From NCBI GenBank assembly GCA_030490835.1, contig CM059973.1, positions 49,542,008 through 49,606,007 of the forward strand: a DNA stretch of 64,000 nucleotides, in the 5' to 3' direction. The notes beneath the pieces were generated by a model that did not search any database, was not told the DNA's origin, and was given only the letters and a program-made list of their open reading frames with translations. This DNA comes from Annona cherimola (lineage: Eukaryota > Streptophyta > Magnoliopsida > Magnoliales > Annonaceae). The position numbers were made by a program, and so were the translations under genes. Shown in pieces: positions 48,971 to 59,819 of this stretch; positions within the stretch are counted from its first letter, which is position 1, and every line of letters starts with the position of its first letter.

Positions 48971-49747
48971 AATAGTACTTTATTTTTCATTTTGCACCAA
49001 GTTTACAAAAGTTGCAAACATATAAAAGGCTTCATTTTTGCTAGCTAAGAGAATTACCCATGTGAATCTTGAAAAATCATCAACTATTACAAACACATCT
49101 TTCCACCAATGGTTAAAATGTCGGATGGCCCATATAGATCCATGTTTAGCAAATTCAAGTGACCTAGTGGTGAAAATCTCCTTTTGGTAGAGAAAGACAT
49201 TTTAGGTTGTTTTGATAGTTGACATGCCTTACAAATTTTATCTTTGTCATAATTCAATTTTGGCAATTCATCTACCAAATTCTTTTTCCATAGGGTCTTA
49301 ATATTTGTCATGTTTATATGCCCAAGCCTCTTATGCCAAACCCATGGATCATTGTCAATGACCATTAGACATTGACCATCTAGTTCATCAAGTGAAACCA
49401 AATATATATTTCCATGTCTTTTTCCGCTAAACATGATATGTTCTCCATCAAATACATTGCATATAGATGATTCAAACACAACCTTGTATCCTTTGTCATA
49501 TAATTGGCTAATACTTTTTAGATCCTTCAAGCATACAAGCATTTGAAATACTATAAATGTTTCCTTTACCTTTAATTTTACCTTTAATTTTACCTTTCTC
49601 GTTGTTTCCAAAGGCAACAGTTCCATCGTTGCAAGGCTTGAGTTTATGAAATAAACTTCTTTCTCCAGTCATATGCCTTGAGCAACTACTATCCATGAAC
49701 CAAACGTTGCTTGCCTTTGCCTTGAAACATATCTGAAAAATGAACAA
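48971..49747 (-). pseudogene. Copia protease and N-terminal integrase, broken
   Basis: The frame from 49747 shows WFMDSSCSRHMTG, the copia protease active site with Ser where Gly is usual (DSG). Next is an in-frame 12-bp repeat giving GKIKGKIKGKG. A shift near 49550 leads to the frame with WHKRLGHINM and ICKACQLSKQ, the HHCC zinc-binding pre-integrase domain, then NMDLYGP with the first catalytic Asp. A one-base loss near 49102 and a TAA at 48980-48982 break the catalytic core. The remaining core, with FVIVDDFSRFTW, reads in a third frame. Confidence 0.85.
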
Positions 49748-49754
49748 ATAAATC

Positions 49755-50648
49755 TTATCTCTTTGGTACCCATTTTATGGGTTCATTTGGGTTAGTAAAC
49801 TGATTTAATCTTTGTTGTTCTATTCTTGAAAGTCCAAATGTTGTATTTCTTGTAACCCAAACTAATTTTGCATCATGGTCATACAGTTTCTTAAAGTTGC
49901 ATTTATAGATTTTGTGACCCATCTTATTGCAAAAGTTGCAAGCCATTGGTAATCTAGGAGTAGGCCTCCAAATGTGTAATGGTTCAAAAGTTGGCCTTTT
50001 GGTCCAAGCAACTTGTTTCCCTTTTGGTTTGTAAATAGGTGCAGTTTTAGCTTGATTTTTCCAAAGTTTTAGCACACTTGATTTGCTAATTTCTCCTTGC
50101 TCAAATGTGGAGTATCCAAGACCTCTTTTATTGTTTTGAGAGGTCATGTTCAGAAATATTTTGATACTTTCTCTTGGATTAAAGAACTTAGTTAATGATT
50201 CATTTAAGGATTCATTCTCCTTTTTCAATTTTTCCACTTCTTTCAATAGTAGTTCATTTTCTTTTTTCAGTTTTGTTGTACTTTCTGCTAGTTTTTCATT
50301 TACAATAATAATGGAATTGCATTGTTATCTCTTTAATGATAACTTGTTTCCTAGTTTTTTAATTTTCTCATATAATGAATCATATGCATGTTGTAATTCC
50401 TCTAATTCAGCACATTTGAGACATTCTTGAATAGAAGAATAAGTAGATTGAGAATGACAAAATTTGGAAGTTACCTCTTCATTACTTGTGCATTTTGTTG
50501 AGGTGGTTTGCTCTTCCAAAACTTCCGTTGAGTTCAAAGTTTTTTCATGTTCAATCCGTGCCATGCAACATATTCTTGCGCAATTTGCTGCATCAAGATC
50601 ATCGGTTGAGGAGCTACTTGTTGATGAAGTTTCTTCATTCACGTACAT
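49755..50648 (-). pseudogene. Sirevirus-2 gag, C-terminal part with second zinc knuckle
   Basis: The frame 50246-49755 contains ACNFCNKMGHKIYKCNF, a CX2CX4HX4C knuckle, and a Lys-rich coiled segment at its start. The frame 50648-50325 is acidic, Ser-rich and probably helical (ELEELQHAYDSLYEKIKKL). Frame changes lie between 50325 and 50246 and at about 50676. Two separate knuckles in one gag fit Sirevirus-like elements. Confidence 0.75.
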
Positions 50649-50675
50649 TCTTTTTTCCTTAGGCTTTTGGAATTT

Positions 50676-51400
50676 CTAACTTTTATATCTTTCCATCCTT
50701 TCTTGATGATCTCCTGATCTTTCTTCCGGTGTAGGACATTGAGCTTGCATATGTCCCATACCACCGCATCTATAACATTTTGTAACCTCCTTCTTTTTCT
50801 CTTTTCGAGGTCTCTCTTTGAAGTCTTTGAAGTTCTTTTCTTTCCTCACAAACTTTCGAAATCTACGTGTTAGTAGAGCAATATCTTCGTCATCGTTGTG
50901 AGATGAGGAGGTGGACTTATCCGAGTTATGAGTGAATTTTAGTGCAATTGCTCTCTTTCCTTTGTGGTGATCTTGATTTCTTTTCTTGATTAACTCATGT
51001 GACATTAATGAGCTAATAAGGTCTTCTAGCTTCAATGTGTTTAGGTCATTGGCTTCTTCTATCGCAGTAATCTTTGGAGTCCAAGATTCTGGTAGATCTC
51101 TTAAGATTTTCATGACCTGTTCAGATTTAGAAATTGCTTTTCCTAGACCTTTCAAGGCGTTAGTAATTTTAGAGAATCTAGCAAACATTTCAGAAATATT
51201 TTCTGTTTCTAGCATTTTAAAGCTCTCCAATCCTCCAATCAAAATATTTCTCCTTATCCCTTGGACTTGAGAAGTTCCTTCATAGATCGATGTTAACGTA
51301 TCCCATATCTCTTTTGCAGTTAAACAAGAGGATACGCTATCATATTCGGAAGCGGTAAGAGCACAAAATAGTGAGTTAATAGCTTTAGCGTTGCTCGTAA
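50676..51400 (-). pseudogene. Sirevirus-2 gag, N-terminal half, 5' end lost
   Basis: The copia part begins near NAKAINSLFCALTASEYD and continues with TAKEIWDTLTSIYEGTSQV (UBN2-type core) to a first zinc knuckle CYRCGGMGHMQAQC and a stop at 50676. The open frame extends artificially to 51449, but the residues before about 51400 are read from antisense Athila DNA. The true start, about 75-90 codons, and the primer site are missing. Confidence 0.85.
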
Positions 51401-51403
51401 CAG

Positions 51404-51885
51404 TTTCAACACTCAAGAACCTATCAATCAATGTGTCATTTATTGACATGATCTCTCAGATGTCAACTTATGTAAAATTCCTAAAGGAAATGCTGTCCAA
51501 TAAAAGAAAGCTCGAGGAGTACGGAACCATTGCACTCACTGAGGAGTGTAGCGCCATCTTGGAGAATAAGCTACTTGAAAAGCTAAAGGATCCTGGGAGC
51601 TTCTCTATTACTTGTGCTCTTGGGAATGTCCAAATTAGCAAGGCGTTATGTGATCTTAGAGCCAGTGTAAGTTTGATCCCTCTCTCCATCTGTAAAAAGC
51701 TAAACATGGGTGATCCAAAACCAACTTCTATATCTATCCAACTAGTCGATCGATCAATCAAATTCTTAGTTGACATTCTTGAAGGCGTTCCCTTGAAAGT
51801 CGGCAAGCTGTTCATTCCAGTCGACTTTGTAGTCCTCAACATGGAGGAGGACCGCCAAATTCCAATCATTCTTGGACGACCTTTC
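51404..51885 (+). repeat. Duplicated Athila protease block inside Sirevirus-2
   Basis: These 482 bp match 44210-44691 with eight differences, all transitions, and include the CTTTC target copy. The block lies between the gag remnant and the 5' LTR of Sirevirus-2, where primer site and gag start should be. The order Athila fragment - CTTTC - LTR is exactly that of the left side of the element. A 146-codon antisense frame here and at 44274-44714 mirrors the protease and is not a gene. Confidence 0.9.
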
Positions 51886-53577
51886 TGTTGGTCCCGAGTT
51901 AATGGCAATTACCCAAGAGGGGAGGGGTGAATTGGGTAATTATAATTTTTCAACTTAAACATAAATTTTACCCAGGATTAATCTAGTCCCCTGTATGAAG
52001 AAGCAAATGGAAACCAATATAGTGCTTAGAGCAGAAATATAAATCAACAAGCAAGATTTTATAGTGGTTCGGGCAACTCTCCCTACTCCACTCTTCCAAG
52101 CTCACACCTCTTATGACTTGGGTTCCACTATGTATTTCACAAATACAACTAGAGCCACTGCTCTCTTCTAGATTCCAGCTCTAGGGGGCATCAACAATTC
52201 ACAGCACAAGTAGGTGACAAGTTCCACTCCAATCACACATTACTTTGCTTACACTTGATCTTAGTTACCAAAACTAAATCAAGTTCAATACAACAAGAGA
52301 AGGTAAAAGAAAGTTTCTACATGTTACTGGTGTGTAGAGGCAGATTTGGCACAGAGAAGAACTTGTAAAGCAGTCTGAAAGATTCAATGAGCGGCTCTTG
52401 GCAGTTTGAAAGAAAGGTTCTTCTTTTAGATGTTGGCTTGATCACTTAATGCTCTTAGAGATGGGAGTTATGCTCATTCAATGAATTCTCAGCTACCCTC
52501 CACGTTCATATTGAATGCCTTTTATAAATGTTGAGGAAATCCGAACGTTTGAAAGTAGGTGGCGTGCATTTAATGCGCCAACATTCGAAAATTTTCGACT
52601 GTTGAGACCCAAGTTGCAGGTGGAGTCGCCTTCGGGTGCGACTTCGCCCAAGTCGCAGATGGAGTCGACTTCAGGTGCGACTTTGGCTCTCCGTAACTTC
52701 TTCAAGTTCCAGTCTAGGTCGACTTGGTCCTCGACTTGACCCAAGTCGCAGGTGAAGTCGACTTCGGGTGCGACTTCACTTCCTCAGCTTGCTAGTTGAA
52801 CTTGAAATTCTTTGGAATGACTTGCTTGCTTGAATTTCTTCACGTTTGATTGTTCTTCCCCATTTTACTTAAGACTCTTTATAATTCTTCTATCTTAAAA
52901 ATATTTGACTCCATGTCTTGAGTCTTGAGTCTTGGAATGCATGGAAGATGTCCGAGTATGTGTTCATGATTCAACATGATGGATTCATGCAACCCTGATT
53001 GCTTTGGTCTTTATTTTTGCTTCATTTGATCTTTATTTGATCCAAGTCGAGTGTTTAAGTTGACTTGGCCTTTATCTGCACTTGAGTCTAGCATTGAGTT
53101 GTCTTGATCTGCAAGTTCCGCAATGCAGTCGAAGCTGGAGTCGACTTGGTCTGCGACTTCACCCAAGTTGCATGCGGAGTTGACTTGGGATGCGACTTCG
53201 GCAACTCTCGTCGCCGATTTCAACTCTGGACAGAAAAATAAGTTTAAAGTCGATATCGGAGTCGACTTGGTCTGCGACTTCACCCAAGTCGCATGCGGAG
53301 TCGACTTCGTTTGCGACTTCGGCAGCTTGGCTCCTCGATTTCAACGCTGGACGAAAATGACGGGTTGAAGTCGCTGCTAGAGTCGACTTGGGGATCGACT
53401 TGGTCTAAGTCGATGCCTGAGTCGACTTGGAAATCGACTTGACCTGTCATGCTTCAAATTCTTCATTTGTATATCCTTTAATCATCTTCACAAACATGTT
53501 AGTAACCAAAACTTACTCAAATTGATTTATTAATCATCAAAATATAGACTTGGCTTATTTTCCACATGTTTCCAACA
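51886..53577 (-). repeat. 5' LTR of Sirevirus-2
   Basis: 1692 bp, TGTTGG...CCAACA. Minus-strand TATA region at about 52519-52529. GTCGACTT array at 52608-53435. The right outer flank is CTTTC (53578-53582), after which the Athila protease frame resumes. No PBS is found on its internal side. Confidence 0.9.
52608..53435. repeat. GTCGACTT palindrome array, Sirevirus-2 5' LTR
   Basis: Same array as 45413-46230 with independent point changes and one extra partial unit near 53380-53400 (GGGGATCGACTTGG), which helps explain the greater length of this LTR. Confidence 0.85.
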
Positions 53578-53760
53578 CTTTCTTAGCCACTGCTGGAGCC
53601 ATCTTAGACATCAAGAATTGTCAACTTCCTCTGACAATTGAGATGAAAAAATGGAATTCAACCTCTTCTCAGCCATGGAAAACTCCTCTCTCGATAACTC
53701 TTGTTTATGGGTTGATGTGGTCAATGAGTCAGCAAACAAAGAAATTTCAAGTAACCTAAC
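53578..53760 (+). pseudogene. Athila protease, C-terminal part
   Basis: The frame reads on from GRPF at 44691 as LATAGAILDIKNCQL, the usual continuation of the plant gypsy protease. This confirms the insertion point and the 5-bp duplication. It then loses similarity; the stop is at 53757. Confidence 0.8.
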
Positions 53761-55770
53761 TTTGACATCCATAAGTAAAGGAGGACCTGCAGAAGACTTG
53801 AATCAACAAGTTGCTAAATCTGTGGCAACATTTGAAAGCGAGAGATCAAAACAACAGAAATTTAATGAACAAAAGAAAAAAGCTGATAAACTGATAACAA
53901 TTGGCTCTCCTTCTTGTCGTTCTTTTAAAACTAATTGCAATGGTTATTGACAGGAAAAGTTCTCGAGAAAATATGGAGGCCAATTCAAAAAATGACGAAT
54001 GAGAGAAAATCTAGAGGCAAGAAAAAGAATCAGGGAAATGCGAAAGTTGGAGTTGGTTAACATAAAATGATCAAATTGTAGTTGGGCTAAATACTTTAAA
54101 CCAAGCGCTTTCAGGAGGCAACTCAAACTTTTCCTTTTTCTTTCAGGGGAGTTTTAGTTTTAGTTTTTCTTTTAGTTTTTTTTATTTTAGAATTTTGATA
54201 CTTTTTAATTTGAAGCTTTATTGGTTACTTTTCAGAGCCTACTTGGAAGGAAGCCCCATGGGATGAAAATTCAGTTCAACTCGCCAAAATAGGGAAGTTA
54301 ACATCTCACATTTTTTTTACAATTACCCCTTTTATTTTGATATTTCATTTTGATGGCATGATTTACATTAAGGATAATGTCAATTTCAAGTGTGGGGATG
54401 AATGCATTGCATTAATTTTTTCCGAATATTTCTTTCACTACCCTGATGATTATATTTTTGTCACGATTACAAGTTTTGTTTCATTTTGAAAAAAAATTCT
54501 AATTTTTTTTTAAAATTTTGGGTAATTCTTGCATAAATTGTGTTATTAGACTGATCAATACTCCATTTTGAACTCTTGTATGTCTTGTAAGCAAACATAC
54601 TTGGAATTTCAAAATCTTTGAGTTAAAAAAATGAACTCGAATGAGATGTTAAATTTGTTTTTGAACATGTACTTGTTGAAAATACTTGAATTTTTGTCTT
54701 GAATCACATGATGAAACTAATATACCTAGGAACCTATTCTGTTTTGTTTAAAAATCAGAGTAATCCTCTCTAATTTATCAAAATTTTTTCTAATACACAC
54801 AATTGTCATTTAAGAAGGTAGTTTTTACCATATACATCAAAAATTTTATCTGGTTGAAGAATTTCCAAAGCCAAAATTCAATTTAACCAATTCATGGACA
54901 TGATTAAGGCATTTTTTTCATAATGAGCCTATTTTTAAGAGCATGACTGTTGTTCACTCCCATTGAGCTTGGACTTAAATTTTTTCCTAAATCTCAATTC
55001 CCACTTAATTGAACCAACTTTGAAATTGAATTCTGAGCTGAAAAGTGAAATGGGAATAAGGTTTGATCTCCTTACTATGCAAATAATGAAAATGACTTCC
55101 AAGATACCCTAAAATACAGTGAGAATAAGTATTGCCGGACTTGGTAAAAGAAATGCTAATCCAAGGGTAAGAACAGGCTTGAAAGAGAATAAAAGCATTA
55201 AGTGTGGGGGTGACATTATTTTTTGTATTAAAATGAGGCTCAAGTCATGTGAAGACGGTTCAAATTTTGAAAATTTTGAAAATTTTATTTTTTGTGCCAA
55301 ACCTAACCGTTATACTACTAAGTCCTTATGATCCTATGAATTGGCTAATTGAGTTGGTATAGGAAATTTAAATGTAAAAATTTGATGAGATGTATATAAG
55401 GTAATTTGACTGATATTTTCTGCATTACTACCATTACTTGAATTATTGAATGTGTGTATTGAATAACCAAATAAATGGGGAAGGTATCTGATAATTAGAA
55501 GTTTATTACGGGAGTTTTTGAACTCTTAATGATTGAAAGCAGATTAGATGACAGGGTGTACTGTATTAGTCATGTGAGAAAGGATTGTTGACTGAGATAT
55601 TCAAAGAGTGTCATGCTTCAAAATTTTTAGTTTAATAATCTCATTAGTTTTTTATGATTGGTTAAACATTTATTTTCACTTTTTGATCAGAGTTTTGAAA
55701 TTCTGCAATCCGTTCTTGAATTTCTTTGTATTTGCTTGAGGAGAAGCAAAAGTTCAAGTATAAGGGTATT
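53761..55770 (+). other. Athila region after the pol deletion, noncoding
   Basis: No RT, RNase H or integrase motif is visible. The sequence near 54080-54110 may be the very end of pol. From 54170 on it is T-rich noncoding DNA with GTGTGGGGA-like tracts at about 54390 and 55200 (GTGTGGGGGTG), as in the long 3' noncoding part of Athila elements. No env-like frame with membrane segments is present. The tract before the LTR is AAGTATAAGGGTATT. Confidence 0.6.
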
Positions 55771-57811
55771 TGATAATTGAAAATTAATAATATATTTTGT
55801 GGGCATTTTATACTAATTTGGTAGGTAATTAATTGAGTTTGGTGTGAAATTTACTTCAAAATGTCATTTTGCAACATTTGGGCATTAAACATTAATTTCA
55901 AGATATTTATTAAATTTTATAATCTTTTGGCTTGAGATTACATTTTATTTATTACTATAGAATTAAAAAGTTTGGAATTAAGTTTTATATTGGAAACCCA
56001 TCTATTAATTTGAGAAATTAATGACTTGAATATTTATTTTTTTATGCAGGAAAAATAAATTTTGGCAAGTGGGCCCCACATAAATCATTACCGTTCAAAT
56101 CAGCATATTCCTTTGTAGCCGTCCATTTAATCCAGCAGCAATTGGACCGTCCAAAGCCTCAAATCACACCGCCCAGCAGATTTATCAGCAACCGTCCATT
56201 CTAAATGTACAATCTGAAAATTCCAGCACGCTGTCTAGAAAATTGCATGTGTGGCCCACCAGAAATCAACAGCCAAAATCAGCCATTCATCTCATCCAAC
56301 AAAATCATTGCCCATATCAATCCAAACCGTCCATCTGTTGCAACCAGTAAACCAATTAGGACCGTCCAAATAGTACATGCACAACCAGCAGCATCTTAGC
56401 CGTCCATTTTTATCTGCCTAGTTACTGTCCAGAATTTTATCACCAAGCCATTTATCATGTCCATTGATCCAGGCCATCCAGAAATTTCAGCACCGAGCTA
56501 TCCAACGGTCTAATTAATGCAGCTGTCCACCACGCCGAACCACGCTGATCACCGACGTCCAACGCTAGATCACGTGATCAACATTTAAATCCCTTCCATC
56601 CATAGTCCAATGCATCGCCTATTCATTTTTAGCTAAGCAGTCGTTCACATCTTCCGGCCGAGATTTGCGCACTCAGATTTAACACAATTCAAATTGCGTT
56701 GAATAATATGGGGCCCACCATGAAGTTGATTTACACCGCCATCAATAATGTGCCACAAATTCAGTCGTCCATCATACGCAGTCTGCAGCAGCGTAGCAGC
56801 CAAGTGGGGTACGCAAGTTGCGTATATAAAGATTGAACACAACCTTTTAAGCATATAAAAAGGGCAAGGTAGTAGGCAAAGGAAGACAACTGGACGGCCA
56901 ACAGGAATTCTAGAGCTGAATTTCTTAGGAGGAAATTAGAGAGAGAGAGAGCAAGGTAGAGAGCATAGGCAAGAGACGGGCCGACGAGTTGCTTAGAGCG
57001 GCCGATGCACCATCGGGGGCTCCAAACCAATAAGCCTTTCTATCCTTTTTCCTTTTTAATTTTTATTGTCTTGTTTAAGATGGATTTGGATTTCAATTTT
57101 ATTTCGTACTTAAACATACTTGGCTAAGCCCTAAATCTAGGGTTTAGGATGTAGCATGCGTACAATGTAGCATGGTGTGTTTTTTAATTTATTTATGATG
57201 GATATTGTTGTTAATTTAATATTTTATTATTTTAATGCTTGCTTTGTACATGGGCCCGTACTTTGGCATGATTTCATATATTAGGTGATGGAACTGAGAG
57301 GTGGAAATCTAATATACGATAATCAATATATTAAACCTGGAAATTTAAGACCATGAGAATAGGCATGATGACCTTGAGGAATTCCATGAACAAAATACAG
57401 AACTTAATGACTTCTAATTAACTTAATCTAATGAGAATAGGTGGTTAAGAAAATTAAGATGCGCCTTGTAGGTTTCAAGAGTAGGTGCAAGGATAAATTA
57501 GGGTTTGTTATCCTTTAACAAACAATATCCGGATTAAATAATTATACCACTACCCATTGCAAAATTCACATGCAAAATTCTAGACCTTAGGTTCTTGCAC
57601 TCTTGTTCTCTACTACTTTTAGTTTTCAATTTTCTCTTACCATTTTTCTATTTTTCTATTTTATTTGCTATATTCTCTTCCACTTTTCTATTCCATTTTA
57701 TATTCGACACGAAAGCGTTTAAAAACAAAGTTTATGGTCTCGAATTCTCTGTGGATCGATAATTTACATACTACAATCTAGACCCGTGCACTTGCGGTGA
57801 GATTGTGAACA
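55771..57811 (+). repeat. 3' LTR of the Athila-type element
   Basis: It starts TGATAATTGAAAATTAAT, ends near GTGAACA, 2041 bp. TATA GTATATAAAG at about 56821. The CCGTCCA cluster is at about 56115-56570. A frame of 64 codons (56205-56399) crosses the cluster. The differences from the 5' LTR are scattered substitutions and small indels, which points to an old insertion. Confidence 0.85.
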
Positions 57812-57959
57812 AGTATTAAACCCTTCTTTATATTAAACAATTTATACATGCACTATTTTAATACTTAATTCTAATGTACACTTGCTGTGCCCAGTAGCTT
57901 CAACGCTTACCTATGTATGGATTCATTTCCTTGGCTTTACATTCTCTCTTGTAACAGAG

Positions 57960-59534
57960 GAGGTACAAAATTGGGCCAAACAATTCTATGAAAGCCGTAG
58001 GGCTTTCGTGTTCCTAGGTGGAGCTTTAGTGCTTGGTCAGGGGGAAGAATAAGGGGGTACGGAGTTCACCAATCGGGACTTAGCGCTCCAACGTGATTTA
58101 TTTATGTACTCAATGCTTCGTGGGTGGAATAGGCAATGCATATCATAATTGTGGATGAGTATAGTTGCATTCAACCAATTGTGTGACCTAGTGAAGAGTA
58201 AAGGAATTCTGCAACCCACCAGATATGTAACAGTCGATGACCATATGAGTATGTTCTTGCACACTTTGGCCCATAATGTATGAAATCATTTTATTGGTAC
58301 GTACTTTTGTAGATCTGGAGAGACAGTGCATCACCATTTTCTTAGATGCCTTCAATCAATTCTTAGCCTCTATGAAGATTGTGTCCCCCCAACATGTTGG
58401 CTCATCAAAAGATTACCTTTGACCCCACATTAGCGCCATATTTTAGGATGCTTGTGGCAATTACGCTATTATTACTTTGGATTTCAATTCCTTCCTAACC
58501 ATACTTACCATTTATTAGGGTTGCATTGGTTCCATTGATAATACTTATATTCTAGTTTTGCATCCATTTGAAAATGCATTACCATTTAGAAATAGGCACA
58601 GAAACTCAACAAAGAATGTGATGGTGGCATGTGACTTTAACTTGAAGTTCATATAAATATTAGCTGGTTGGGAAGGTAGTGTGCATGATGCGTGTGTGCT
58701 CCAATCAGCATTGGATCGAGCCACCAATTCATTGAGAATTCCACGAGGTAAAATTTGTCACTTTTTCACAAGTGCATTCTTGTCTTATCTCAATTGTACA
58801 TGAAAAAGTTAACAAATTTGAACATTTTTCATAGGCCATTATTTCTTATTGGATGCTAGTTATGCATATGTGCCAGGTTTCGTGGCACCAAGCAAAGGGG
58901 TGTGCTACCACATGAGCAATTTGGGCCCTGTCAGAAATCTAAGAAATAATCAAGAATTATTGAACTTTAGACATGCAAGATTGCACTTAACTATTAAGAG
59001 ACTTTTTACAGTATGGAAGAAGAGATTCCCATGTTTGCAAGCTGTGACGAATTACCCTTATAAAATACAAGTCCAAGGCATGTTTGTTAATGTGCAAGTG
59101 TGGGAAACCATGGGATTTGGTTTCTTAAGTCTAATCATTGCTCCATCAGTCAAACTATTTTCCCTGCCAACTAAATACAACAAATCTATTTATTCCAACT
59201 GTACACCCTATCATTTCCTATTAATCACATGTTTATTAAAATAATCTCTTTTCCATTTCCCACTATTTCTCACAATCCCACAATTTTACACATTAGCAAA
59301 TGTCCCTCAAGTTGTAATTGCTTGTGCGATCCTCCACAACTATATCACCGATGTGGATGGTCCAAATCTACCTCTCCAAATAGTTGAGCTGAAGATGATG
59401 TGATGAGTGACGACGAGGAGGAAGCGGACCAAAAAGTTATGATTATGGGGGTGTCTACTGAGGCACAAAATATGTGGAAGGACAAACTTGATCAACTAGC
59501 ATATCGAATGCGAGAGGATAGGTCAACCTTCTAG
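57960..59534 (+). pseudogene. PIF/Harbinger transposase, dead
   Basis: The exons can be followed across frames. The first part has AFNQLCDLVKSKGIL and HMSMFLHTLAHNV, broken by TGA at 58281-58283 (likely from CGA). After an AG acceptor at 58518, GCIGSIDNTYI holds the first catalytic Asp (58537-58539). A TAA lies at 58654-58656. GWEGSVHDACVL holds the second Asp (58687-58689). A GT-AG intron spans about 58751-58834. Then LLDASYAYVPGF, RNNQELLNFRHARLH and TIKRLFTVWKKRF follow; the family has IER, so the catalytic Glu is Lys here (58996-58998). A last exon near 59290 reads VPQVVIACAILHNYI and the frame ends at 59534. Normal length is about 400 residues. Confidence 0.85.
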
Positions 59535-59819
59535 GGGCCCATGAAAATATTGAAATATTTGTGAACACCTATGTGAAATATACTCATTTATGAGCATGGA
59601 GTTAATAACCTTTTATTTAGAATTTGGGTGCTCATTGACTACAATTTCTACCCTCTCTTATTTTTTGTATTGTATATGATTTGTGTTTTCAGTTTATTGT
59701 TGAGGTTACTTGCTCATTTCTAAATTGTGTACAGGTTGTTTGCATGGATCATATCACACATATATTCATTGGGGAGTCAACATCCCAGATGGAGTGATCC
59801 CCTCATCCAAGTTCTAATC

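Larger units (their letters stand above)
44692..53577 (-). mobile_element. Sirevirus-type copia element (Sirevirus-2)
   Basis: The 8.9 kb element on the minus strand has LTRs 44692-46359 and 51886-53577 and CTTTC duplications on both outer sides. The order on the minus strand is gag (two CCHC knuckles), protease, integrase, RT and RNase H, as in Ty1/copia. Multiple polypurine tracts, two gag zinc knuckles and palindrome-rich LTRs point to the Sirevirus (Maximus/SIRE) lineage. It has no PBS and no gag start, because that part is replaced by Athila DNA (51404-51885). It is therefore dead despite a long open RT-RNase H frame. Confidence 0.85.
40257..57811 (+). mobile_element. Athila-type Ty3/gypsy element without RT, interrupted by Sirevirus-2
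   Basis: Two LTRs of about 2.05 kb (40257-42322 and 55771-57811), a tRNA-Asp primer site, broken gag and a protease are present. After the nested copia is removed, the internal part is about 4.6 kb. The protease is followed within about 500 bp by a short segment that may be the end of pol, then by noncoding DNA. RT, RNase H and integrase are missing, so it could only have moved in trans or was deleted later. Flanks ACTAT (left) and AGTAT (right) may be the target duplication with one change. Confidence 0.8.

Noticed and set aside
53761..55770. Env-like gene in the Athila 3' region
   Set aside because: No frame above 100 codons, no signal peptide or membrane segment in a plausible frame.
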